Of a DNA stretch of 64,000 nucleotides, positions 7,984 through 15,608 are shown piece by piece. The notes beneath the pieces were generated by a model. The model did not search any database, was not told where the DNA came from, and saw only the letters and a program-made list of their open reading frames with translations. Source of the stretch: Bradyrhizobium sp. BR13661 (lineage in GTDB: Bacteria > Pseudomonadota > Alphaproteobacteria > Rhizobiales > Xanthobacteraceae); assembly GCF_029892425.1 (NCBI RefSeq), contig NZ_JARXWB010000011.1, positions 1-64,000 on the forward strand, in the 5' to 3' direction. Position numbers and translations under genes: made by a program. Numbering within the stretch: the first letter of the stretch is position 1; each line of letters opens with the position of its first letter.

Positions 7984-8787
7984 TCAGCTCTTTCCGCCGC
8001 TCCAATTCCCAGCGCGCTTCTCGGCGAACGAGGCCAACCCTTCGGCCGCTTCCGCGCTCTGGCGCTTGAGCGAATGCAGCTGGACCAGGCGCATGTAGGC
8101 GGCATCGTCCACCGCCATTCCGCCGAACGAGCTCTCCAGCGCAAGCCGCTTGGTCTCGGCCATCGCCTCCGGCCCATTGGCGAGCAGCTGCTCGACCACC
8201 TTGCTGCCGGCGACTTCGAGATCGGCGAGCGGCACCACCTCATGGACGAGGCCGATGCGGCGGGCGTCTTCGGCGCTGAAGCGTTCGCCGGTCAGCGCGT
8301 AACGGCGGACTTGCCGTACACCAATGGCATCGCAAAGCTGCGGTATGATGATCGCGGCGGTCAGGCCCCAGCGGACCTCGGTGATCGAGAACAGGGCGTT
8401 GTCGGCGGCAATCACGACGTCGCAAGCCGCAATCACGCCGGTGCCGCCGCCGAAGCAGCCGCCTTGCACCAGTGCCACGGTCGGGATCGGCAACGTATTG
8501 AGCCGCTGCACGGCCTCGAACGTCGCCCGCGACGCCGCCTCGTTGGCTTCAGGCGATTGCGGGCGGACTCCATTGATCCATTTGAGGTCGGCGCCTGCCT
8601 GAAAATGCTTGCCATTGCCCTTGAGCACGACGACGCGGAGGTTGGGCTTCTTGCCCAGATCGTCCATGGCTGCGAGCACGCCTGATATCAGGGCGCCGTC
8701 ATAGGCGTTGTTGACCTCGGGACGGTTGAGCGTGACGGTCGCAACCCCACGCTCATCTGATGTCCACAGGACGGGGCTGGCAGTCAT
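7984..8787 (-). CDS. Enoyl-CoA hydratase/isomerase family protein
   Basis: A 267-residue crotonase-fold protein. The CoA-binding oxyanion-hole segments are present: GKHFQAGADLKW (about 62-73) and GGCFGGGTGVIAACD (about 109-123). It hydrates or isomerises an acyl-CoA in the cytoplasm; the exact substrate cannot be read from sequence. The ATG at 8785-8787 has GGAGG seven bases upstream, better than the in-frame ATG six codons earlier. It stands alone, convergent with the small secreted protein and divergent from the PanE-like gene. Confidence 0.9.
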   Translation of the reverse strand: MTASPVLWTSDERGVATVTLNRPEVNNAYDGALISGVLAAMDDLGKKPNLRVVVLKGNGKHFQAGADLKWINGVRPQSPEANEAASRATFEAVQRLNTLPIPTVALVQGGCFGGGTGVIAACDVVIAADNALFSITEVRWGLTAAIIIPQLCDAIGVRQVRRYALTGERFSAEDARRIGLVHEVVPLADLEVAGSKVVEQLLANGPEAMAETKRLALESSFGGMAVDDAAYMRLVQLHSLKRQSAEAAEGLASFAEKRAGNWSGGKS

Positions 8788-8945
8788 CGGCGATCCTCCG
8801 GTCATTCATTTGCCGCGCACTATGGCCGAGGCAACGCGTCCCGATCCATATCTTTCCAGCGTGGGGCGGTCGCGCCCATCGCATGGCGGCTTGTGTCATG
8901 CTGCGGCCGGGCGGCATCCTAGGGATCAGGGACGGGACATTATTT

Positions 8946-9920
8946 ATGCGCATCTGCATTTTCGGCGCGGGCGCCGTCGGGAGCCATCTTGCGGTCAGGC
9001 TCGCGCGCGCCGGTCACGAGGTCTCGTGCGTGATGCGGGGGGCGCATCTGGAGGCGGTGCGCGCCAATGGCCTCAAGCTGCGCGTCGGCGATTCCGAGGT
9101 CAGCGCCAAGGTGAACGCGTCAGGCGATCCGGCCCAGCTCGGCCCGCAGGACGTCGTGATCTCAACGCTGAAAGCCACGGCGTTGACTGGCCTCGTCTCC
9201 AGCATCAAGCCGCTCCTGCAAGACGATACCGCGATCGTGTTCGCCCAGAACGGCATTCCCTGGTGGTACGGTATCGGCCTGCCGCCGCGGCATCCGGCAC
9301 CGCCGGACATTTCCTTCCTCGATCCGGGCGGCCGCTTGCGCGCCTGCATCCCGAAAGAGCGGATCATCGGCGGCGTCATCTTCTCCTCCAACGAGGTGAC
9401 CGCGCCCGGCGTGGTGCAGAACCTGACGCCGGACCGCAATCGCCTCCTGATCGGCGAATGCGACGATCGCAATTGCGAACGGATCACAAAGCTTCGCGGC
9501 ATGTTCAACGATGCGCGGCTGGAATCGCCGCCGGTGGCCGAGATCCGCGAGGCGATCTGGTCAAAGCTGCTGACCAACATGTCGCTCTCGGTTCTGTGCC
9601 TGCTCACCGGCCAGACCGCGCGCGGCGTGCGCGACGACCCCGCCTTCACCGAGGTCATCCCGCGGATGCTGACCGAGGCCAACGACATCGCGCAGCACTT
9701 CATTCCTGAGGTCAAGCGCGTGACGCGCAGCGGCCCCGCCCCCAACCACAAGCCTTCGCTTCTGCAGGATTACGAGCTCGGCCGCGCCATGGAGATCGAC
9801 GTGCTGGTGAAGGCGCCCGCCGCCTTCGCGCGCGCCGCCGGCCTCTCGACGCCGACGCTCGATCTCATTGCAGCGCTCGCGATCCAGAAGGCGCGCGACA
9901 AGGGGCTTTATTCGGCCTGA
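8946..9920 (+). CDS. 2-dehydropantoate 2-reductase-like protein (ApbA/PanE family)
   Basis: A 324-residue protein with an N-terminal Rossmann fold (MRICIFGAGAVGSHLAVRLA) and the C-terminal helical ApbA_C domain containing the catalytic Lys in EAIWSKLLTNMSLSVLC. The family reduces ketopantoate or related 2-oxo acids with NADPH. A second PanE-like protein is encoded at 30550-31557, so at least one is probably not the pantothenate enzyme. The ATG at 8946 is chosen because it directly precedes the Rossmann strand; upstream in-frame codons encode no recognisable protein. Confidence 0.86.
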   Translation: MRICIFGAGAVGSHLAVRLARAGHEVSCVMRGAHLEAVRANGLKLRVGDSEVSAKVNASGDPAQLGPQDVVISTLKATALTGLVSSIKPLLQDDTAIVFAQNGIPWWYGIGLPPRHPAPPDISFLDPGGRLRACIPKERIIGGVIFSSNEVTAPGVVQNLTPDRNRLLIGECDDRNCERITKLRGMFNDARLESPPVAEIREAIWSKLLTNMSLSVLCLLTGQTARGVRDDPAFTEVIPRMLTEANDIAQHFIPEVKRVTRSGPAPNHKPSLLQDYELGRAMEIDVLVKAPAAFARAAGLSTPTLDLIAALAIQKARDKGLYSA

Positions 9921-9923
9921 GCT

Positions 9924-10601
9924 TCAGCTCAGTTTGTCGATCCAGGCCGCAAGCGTGTCGAGCACCTCGGCGAGCGCCTCGTCGTTGGTGCGGCCTGACT
10001 TCTTCAGCACTGCGAAGCCGTGATCTCCGCCTTCGATCACATGCAGCGTCGCCTTTGCTCCGAGCGCCGCGACGACGGGCCTGAGAAGGCCGAGGTCGGC
10101 GAGGCCGTCGCGCGTTCCCTGCAGGAACAACATGGGAATGGCGACGCCACCAAGATGTTCCGCCCGCTCCGTCGATGGCTTCTTGTCGGCATGCAGGGGG
10201 AAGCCGAGGAAGGCGAGTCCCTTCACGCCGGGCAGCGGTGACTTTGACTGCGCCTGCGAGGTCATGCGACCGCCGAACGATTTTCCACCCGCCACAAGCT
10301 TGAGCCCGGGACACAGCCGCGCAGCCTCCTCGACCGCCGCGCGGATCGTGGCATGCGCGACGGCCGGCTGGTCGGGACGCCCCTGCTTGTTTTCCATGTA
10401 GGGAAAATTGAAGCGCAGCGTGGCGATGCCGCGCTCGGCGAGACCCTCCGCAATCTTGTCCATGGATGCATGCCGCATCCCGGCACCAGCGCCATGCGCC
10501 AGGACGTAGCAGGCGCGCGCATTGTCCGGCTGCATCATAATCGCGGAGACCGCACCGTTCCGCCCGAGGTCGAGCTTGAGCTCTTTGGTTTTGACAGCCA
10601 C
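9924..10601 (-). CDS. Alpha/beta hydrolase (dienelactone hydrolase-like, Tex30/KANL3 type)
   Basis: A cytoplasmic alpha/beta hydrolase of about 225 residues. Visible motifs are LAHGAGAGM after strand 3 (oxyanion region), the nucleophile elbow GGKSFGGRM, and GGDHGF holding the catalytic His. This resembles the KANL3/Tex30 group of small hydrolases. I place the start at a GTG (10599-10601) giving VAVKTKELKL; the only upstream ATG, at 10670, would add 23 Arg/Pro-rich residues of doubtful reality. The stop lies three bases from the convergent PanE-like gene. Confidence 0.78.
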   Translation of the reverse strand: MAVKTKELKLDLGRNGAVSAIMMQPDNARACYVLAHGAGAGMRHASMDKIAEGLAERGIATLRFNFPYMENKQGRPDQPAVAHATIRAAVEEAARLCPGLKLVAGGKSFGGRMTSQAQSKSPLPGVKGLAFLGFPLHADKKPSTERAEHLGGVAIPMLFLQGTRDGLADLGLLRPVVAALGAKATLHVIEGGDHGFAVLKKSGRTNDEALAEVLDTLAAWIDKLS

Positions 10602-10726
10602 AATCAACCATCCCGACAAACGCTGCACCCGTCGCCTTGGTAGCGTCGACGGCGCAGCCTGAAAACACAATAATTGCCGACGCTGGCTGATCTACCAGCG
10701 GGCAAGCCGCATCAACCGAGGTGACC

Positions 10727-11872
10727 ATGGCCTACCGCTCCTCCTGGATGACCGAAGAGCTCGACGTCTTCCGCGACCAGTTCCGCAAATACCTCGCCAA
10801 GGATCTGGCGCCGCATGCCGAGACATGGCGCGAGCAGAAGATGGTCGATCGCTTCGCCTGGCGCGGGCTCGGCGAGATGGGCGCGCTGCTGGCGAGCGTG
10901 CCGGAGGAATATGGCGGGCTCGGCGCGACCTTCGCCTATGACGCCGCGGTGCTGGAAGATCTCGAAAGCACGGTGCCGGAACTAACCACCGGCGTTTCCG
11001 TGCACAGCGCCATCGTCGCGCACTACATCCTCAACTACGGCTCGGAGGAGCAGAAGAAGCGCTGGCTGCCGAAGATGGCCTCGGGCGAGATGGTCGGCGC
11101 CATCGCCATGACCGAGCCCGGCACCGGCTCGGACCTGCAAGCCGTGAAGACGACGGCCAAGAAGCAGGGCAATTCCTACGTCATCAACGGCCAGAAGACG
11201 TTCATCACCAACGGCCAAGCCGCCGATCTCGTCGTCGTCGTCGCCCGTACCGGCGAAGCCGGCGCGAAAGGCATTTCGCTGATCGTGGTCGAGACCGCAG
11301 GTGCTGACGGCTACAAGCGGGGACGCAATCTCGACAAGATCGGCCTGCACGCCTCCGATACGTCAGAACTGTTCTTCGACAATGTCACGGTGCCGCCGGA
11401 GAATCTGCTCGGCAAGGAAGAAGGCCAGGGGTTTGTGCAGCTGATGCAGCAACTGCCGCAGGAGCGCCTCGCACTCGCGGTCGGCGCCGTCGCCTCGATG
11501 GAACGGGCCGTCAAGCTCACCACCGAGTACACCAAGGAGCGGAAGGCGTTCGGCAAGCCGCTGATGGATTTCCAGAACACCGCCTTCACGCTCGCCGAGC
11601 GCAAGACCGAAGCGATGATCGCGCGCGTCTTCGTCGACTGGTGTATCGAGCAATTGGTCGCCGGCGACCTCGACACCGTCACGGCGTCGATGGCGAAATA
11701 CTGGTGCTCGGACAAGCAGGTCCAGACCGCCGACGAATGCCTGCAGCTGTTCGGCGGTTACGGCTACATGCAGGAATATCCGATCTCGCGCATCTTCATC
11801 GATTCCCGCATCCAGAAGATCTATGGCGGCACCAACGAGATCATGAAGCTGCTGATCGCCCGGTCGCTGTGA
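10727..11872 (+). CDS. Acyl-CoA dehydrogenase
   Basis: A 381-residue flavoenzyme of standard length. It has the N-terminal helical domain, the FAD-contact segment AIAMTEPGTGSDL (about 128-140), the KTFITNGQ strand, and C-terminal LFGGYGYMQEYPISR and KIYGGTNEIMK. It removes two hydrogens from an acyl-CoA and passes electrons to ETF. The ATG at 10727 follows GAGG; a GTG two codons earlier is less likely. The last codons and stop are followed by an imperfect 14-base copy of themselves (see findings). Confidence 0.92.
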   Translation: MAYRSSWMTEELDVFRDQFRKYLAKDLAPHAETWREQKMVDRFAWRGLGEMGALLASVPEEYGGLGATFAYDAAVLEDLESTVPELTTGVSVHSAIVAHYILNYGSEEQKKRWLPKMASGEMVGAIAMTEPGTGSDLQAVKTTAKKQGNSYVINGQKTFITNGQAADLVVVVARTGEAGAKGISLIVVETAGADGYKRGRNLDKIGLHASDTSELFFDNVTVPPENLLGKEEGQGFVQLMQQLPQERLALAVGAVASMERAVKLTTEYTKERKAFGKPLMDFQNTAFTLAERKTEAMIARVFVDWCIEQLVAGDLDTVTASMAKYWCSDKQVQTADECLQLFGGYGYMQEYPISRIFIDSRIQKIYGGTNEIMKLLIARSL

Positions 11873-11886
11873 TCGGGTCGCTGTAG

Positions 11887-12771
11887 TCACCTCATCCGCT
11901 TGTCGGCCGCGATGAAGTCGATGAAGGTCCTCACCTTCGCGGAGAGATATTTGCGGCTGGGATAGACCGCGAACAGGCGCCCATCGAAGATGACGTCATC
12001 AGGCAGGATGTGGACGAGACGGCCAGCGGCGATGTCGTCCGCGACCAGCCACTTCGGCAAGAAGGCGAGCCCCATGCCTTCCAGTGCGGCCACATGCAGC
12101 AGCGTTTCGTTACCGCTGCGCAGCACCGGATTGAGCTTGACGGTTTCGACCGTGCCGTTCCTGTTCAAGGAGAAGCTCTCTCCGGGATAAAGCGCATAGT
12201 GCAGCAAGGCCTGGCCGGCGAGGTCGGCCAACTTCGCCGGACGCCCAGTGCGATCCAGAAAGGCGGGCGCGGCGACGAGGTAGAACGCGACCTTGGTGAT
12301 GGGCCGCGCGATCAACGCCTCGTCGGGCTCGCCTGTTGCACGCAAAGCAAGGTCAAACCCCTCTTCGACCAGATTGACCAGCCGGCCGCTGAGATCGACG
12401 TCGAGACACACCTCCGGATAGCGCGCCTGATAGTCCGCCAGCACACCAGCGAACATCGTGTTCGCCATCCACACCGGCGCCGTCAATCGAAGCCTGCCGC
12501 GCGGAACGACTGTGGCATGGCTGACGGCGGCTTCGACTTCGTCGAGCGAATCCAGCATCTGGCGCGTCTGCTCGAAATAGAGCGTGCCGCTCTCGCTCAG
12601 GCTGACACGCCGGCTGGTCCGGTTGAGCAGCCGCGTGCCCAGCCGCTTCTCGAGCTGCATCACATGCTTGCTCGCCATGGCGGGCGAGATGCGCAGGCGC
12701 TCGGCTGCCGCGGCAAAGCTCTTCAGCTCCGCGACCAGGCAAAACACCCGCATGCTGACTAGGGAATCCAT
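11887..12771 (-). CDS. LysR family transcriptional regulator
   Basis: A 294-residue protein with the LysR winged helix (about 1-60: FAAAAERLRISPAMASKHVMQLEKRLGTRLLNR) and a LysR_substrate domain of the group that includes DmlR and AaeR-like regulators. It is divergent from the DoxX-DsrE-TlpA genes over 105 bases and probably controls them. The ATG at 12769-12771 gives the usual short N-terminus (MDSLVSMRVF); an in-frame GTG ten codons earlier is possible. Confidence 0.9.
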   Translation of the reverse strand: MDSLVSMRVFCLVAELKSFAAAAERLRISPAMASKHVMQLEKRLGTRLLNRTSRRVSLSESGTLYFEQTRQMLDSLDEVEAAVSHATVVPRGRLRLTAPVWMANTMFAGVLADYQARYPEVCLDVDLSGRLVNLVEEGFDLALRATGEPDEALIARPITKVAFYLVAAPAFLDRTGRPAKLADLAGQALLHYALYPGESFSLNRNGTVETVKLNPVLRSGNETLLHVAALEGMGLAFLPKWLVADDIAAGRLVHILPDDVIFDGRLFAVYPSRKYLSAKVRTFIDFIAADKRMR

Positions 12772-12876
12772 GCGATCATCAACACTCAGGAAATGAACCA
12801 CTCCTGGAACATATAATGATCAAATCGGGCGAAACCATCAAATGGTGGCAACCTTCACCGTTTTGGAGAAACCACC

Positions 12877-13305
12877 ATGTCGACCGCCACCTTCGAGACC
12901 GCTACGCCCGGCCGCGCCCTTCGCATCGGCCTCTGGGCTGCGCAGATCCTCGTCGCCCTCGCCTTCATCGGCGCGGGGCTGGTCAAGCTGACCACCCCCA
13001 TCCCCCAGCTGGCCGCCATGATGCCGTGGGCCGGGCAGTACTCCGAAACCTTCGTTCGCTCCATTGCGCTGGTCGATCTCGCCGGCGGGATCGGCATTCT
13101 GCTGCCGGCGCTGACGCGGATCCTGCCGCGGCTGACGGTGCTCGCTGCACTGGGCTGCTCGGTGTTGCAGGTCATCGCCCTCGTCTTCCACCTCTCGCGC
13201 GGCGAGGCCGAGGTGACGCCGCTCAACGTGGTCCTGCTCGCGCTCAGCCTGTTCGTGCTGTGGGGTCGCAACAGCAAGGCACCGATCGCGCCGCGCCAGT
13301 TCTGA
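12877..13305 (+). CDS. DoxX-like membrane protein
   Basis: A 142-residue inner-membrane protein with four predicted transmembrane segments. The FIGAGLVKLTTP segment after the first helix is characteristic of DoxX/DoxD-like proteins, some of which are linked to thiosulfate:quinone oxidation and to oxidative-stress complexes with thiol proteins. It is the first of three close genes, with DsrE-like and TlpA-like proteins downstream. The ACCAT-CAA-ATGGT dyad just upstream could be part of a LysR site. Function in this organism is inferred from context. Confidence 0.82.
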   Translation: MSTATFETATPGRALRIGLWAAQILVALAFIGAGLVKLTTPIPQLAAMMPWAGQYSETFVRSIALVDLAGGIGILLPALTRILPRLTVLAALGCSVLQVIALVFHLSRGEAEVTPLNVVLLALSLFVLWGRNSKAPIAPRQF

Positions 13306-13318
13306 CGGGCGAGCTGCC

Positions 13319-13780
13319 ATGATCTCTGCCATCAAATGGTCCCGCCGGGGCCTGCTTGCGGGCACCGCAATCCTCACGGCCGGCGGCACAGCCGCGGCCA
13401 AGGAAGATCGCCTCGCCGATGGCGTCGTGATCCTGATCGACAGCAACGAGCCTTATGTGATGGGCCACGCGATCAGCTATTCGGCCAACCTCGCCAAGCA
13501 CTTTGCCGACAAGGGCGCCCGGTTGCTGATCGAGGTCGTCGCCAATGGCAAGGGCATCGACGTGTTCAGGGCGGACAAGACGCCGCTGGTCGAGCCGCTC
13601 GCGACGCTGCGCCAGTCGCTGCCCAACCTGACCTACAGCATGTGCGCTTCGTCGAAGGCGATCGCGGAGGCCAAGGAGCAGGTCTCGATCCCGCTGATCT
13701 CGGGCGCGAACCTCGTCCCCTTCGGGATCGGACGCGTCGTCGATCTGCAGCTCAAAGGCTGGGCCTATATCCATGCGTGA
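13319..13780 (+). CDS. Tat-exported DsrE-like protein
   Basis: A 153-residue protein with a twin-arginine signal (SRRGLLAGTAILTAGGTAAA, residues 8-27), so it is probably folded before export to the periplasm. The mature domain has the DsrE/DsrF alternating pattern (VVILIDSNEP; ARLLIEVVANGKG) with a single Cys, C109 in YSMCASS, where family members carry the sulfur-transfer Cys. It begins 13 bases after the DoxX stop and its end overlaps the next gene. A periplasmic sulfur or thiol-relay role is inferred. Confidence 0.75.
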   Translation: MISAIKWSRRGLLAGTAILTAGGTAAAKEDRLADGVVILIDSNEPYVMGHAISYSANLAKHFADKGARLLIEVVANGKGIDVFRADKTPLVEPLATLRQSLPNLTYSMCASSKAIAEAKEQVSIPLISGANLVPFGIGRVVDLQLKGWAYIHA

Positions 13781-14357
13781 GACGCCTCGCGCGTTGTCGC
13801 GGCGATCGCTCCTGATCGCCGCGACAGCGCTTGTTGCCCCCCTGCGCGCAAGCCGTGCGCAGGGAAGCTGGCCGCCGGTGTTCGAAGCCGGGCGCAGCCA
13901 GTTCACGGTGGTGCGACCGCGAACGGCGATGCCGCCGATACGGCTTCAGGACTTGCATGGAAAAGACGTGGTGGTGACAGCGAAGCCGGGCCGCATCACC
14001 CTCGTCAATTTCTGGGCGACGTGGTGCGCGGCGTGCCGGCTCGATCTGCCCGTGCTGGCGAGCCTCGCGGGATCGCAACGCGACCAGCTGGACGTCGTCG
14101 CTGTCTGCACGGACACGAAGGATTTGCGCAAGATCACCGCGTTCCTCGCCAGCCTCGCCGCAAAAAACCTCGCCTGCTATGTCGACGCCTACGGTGCGGC
14201 GGCGCAAGCATCGACGGAGATGTTCCCCCTCATCGGCATGCCCATCACCTATCTCGTCGGGACGAGTGGCCAAGTCGAAGGCTACATCGCCGGCGCGCCC
14301 GACTGGCTCTCACCCGAGGGCGCGCGGCTGCTGCAATTCTATCGCGAACAGGGCTAG
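13773..14357 (+). CDS. Tat-exported TlpA/thioredoxin-like protein
   Basis: A 194-residue protein with a twin-arginine signal (LSRRSLLIAATAL, about 8-20) and a TlpA-like thioredoxin domain. The active site is WCAAC (C85, C88) after the NFWAT strand, and the cis-Pro loop is GMPITYLVG. It probably reduces a periplasmic disulfide or persulfide partner. Its start overlaps the DsrE-like gene by 8 bases, so the two are likely translated together. Its stop is six bases from the convergent amidohydrolase gene. Confidence 0.85.
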   Translation: MRETPRALSRRSLLIAATALVAPLRASRAQGSWPPVFEAGRSQFTVVRPRTAMPPIRLQDLHGKDVVVTAKPGRITLVNFWATWCAACRLDLPVLASLAGSQRDQLDVVAVCTDTKDLRKITAFLASLAAKNLACYVDAYGAAAQASTEMFPLIGMPITYLVGTSGQVEGYIAGAPDWLSPEGARLLQFYREQG

Positions 14358-14363
14358 CCCCGC

Positions 14364-15503
14364 CTAGTTCGGATGCCACCAGCGGCCGCCGATGACGACG
14401 CCTTCGGAGACGATCTTCTTGTCGCCGATGAGGTGCTCGCCGACGACGTCCTCATAATCGAACTGGCCTTGCCTGACCGAGATCAGCGTGGCATCGCCGA
14501 CGCTGCCCGGCTTGAGGCTGCCGAGCTCGGGGCGTCGCAGCGCCATCGCGGCATTCTCGGTCGAGGCCGCGATCACGTCCGACAGCGACATGCCCATGCA
14601 CAGGAATTTCGACATGGTCGTCACCTGGTCGTAGGCCGGGCCGTCGATGCAGAGCTGATGGATGTCGGAGGAGATCGTATCGGGATAGAAGCCGTTGGCG
14701 AGCATGGCGCGTGCGGTCTTGAACGCGAACGAGCCCTTGCCGTGGCCGATGTCGAACAGCACCCCGCGCTCGCGTGCATCCCGCACCGCCTTCTTGACCG
14801 TGCCCTGCGCAGTCGCCGGCGAATTCGGGAAGGGACGAAAGGCATGGGTGAGGACGTCGCCGGGGCGAAGGCGCGCCAGCACCTCTTCATAGGTCGGCGG
14901 CGGATGATCGATATGCGCCATCAGGGGCATGCCGACCTCATCGGCCACCTGGAGTGCGATATCGAGCGGGACAGCGCCTGACGTGCCCGAGGAGTGCAGT
15001 CCGACGCGCACCTTGATGCCGACGATGACGTCGCGGTTGGCATCGGCGACCTTGGCCGCCTCGATCGGGTTCATCAGCCGCAATTCCTCGCTCTCGCCGA
15101 CCATGATCCGGTGCGAGAAGCCGAAGATGCCGGCATGGGAGACATGCAAATACGCGAGAATGCGGACCTGGCTCGGCTCGATCACGTGCTTGCGGAAGCC
15201 GGCAAAATTGCCGGGGCCGGCGCTGCCGGTATCAACCGATGTTGTAACGCCGGAGGCGCGGCAGAATTCCTCGGCATCGATGCCGAGCGAGGTGCCGCCC
15301 CAATAGACGTGGGTGTGGAGATCGATCAGCCCCGGCGTGACGATGAACTGCGAGACGTCGCGCACTTCCGTCGCCGGATCCGCTCTGAGCCCGCTGCCAA
15401 TTGCTGCGACCTTGCCGCCGGAAAATGCGACGTCGGTCACGGCGTCAAGCTTCTGCGAGGGGTCAATGACCCGTCCGCCGCGCAGGATCAAATCGAAAGG
15501 CAT
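14364..15503 (-). CDS. Amidohydrolase/deacetylase family metallohydrolase
   Basis: A 379-residue protein of the dihydroorotase/D-aminoacylase-like amidohydrolase superfamily. The metal motif LIDLHTHVY (HxH, about 60), the likely carboxylated Lys in GIKVRVG, a His in MAHIDHPPP and Asp in SSDIHQLC give a plausible binuclear centre. It hydrolyses a cyclic amide or an N-acyl bond; the substrate is unknown. The ATG at 15501-15503 lies six bases after GGAG. An ATG directly before it, or a longer start, is less likely. Confidence 0.85.
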   Translation of the reverse strand: MPFDLILRGGRVIDPSQKLDAVTDVAFSGGKVAAIGSGLRADPATEVRDVSQFIVTPGLIDLHTHVYWGGTSLGIDAEEFCRASGVTTSVDTGSAGPGNFAGFRKHVIEPSQVRILAYLHVSHAGIFGFSHRIMVGESEELRLMNPIEAAKVADANRDVIVGIKVRVGLHSSGTSGAVPLDIALQVADEVGMPLMAHIDHPPPTYEEVLARLRPGDVLTHAFRPFPNSPATAQGTVKKAVRDARERGVLFDIGHGKGSFAFKTARAMLANGFYPDTISSDIHQLCIDGPAYDQVTTMSKFLCMGMSLSDVIAASTENAAMALRRPELGSLKPGSVGDATLISVRQGQFDYEDVVGEHLIGDKKIVSEGVVIGGRWWHPN

Positions 15504-15608
15504 CATTGGCTCCGAATGTGGGCAAGCAAGGGCCGGGCAGGAAGGTGCGCTTCCAGCCCGGACGCCTTTGTTAGCAATATTCACGCCGCCCAAGCAAATC
15601 GGCTGCGA

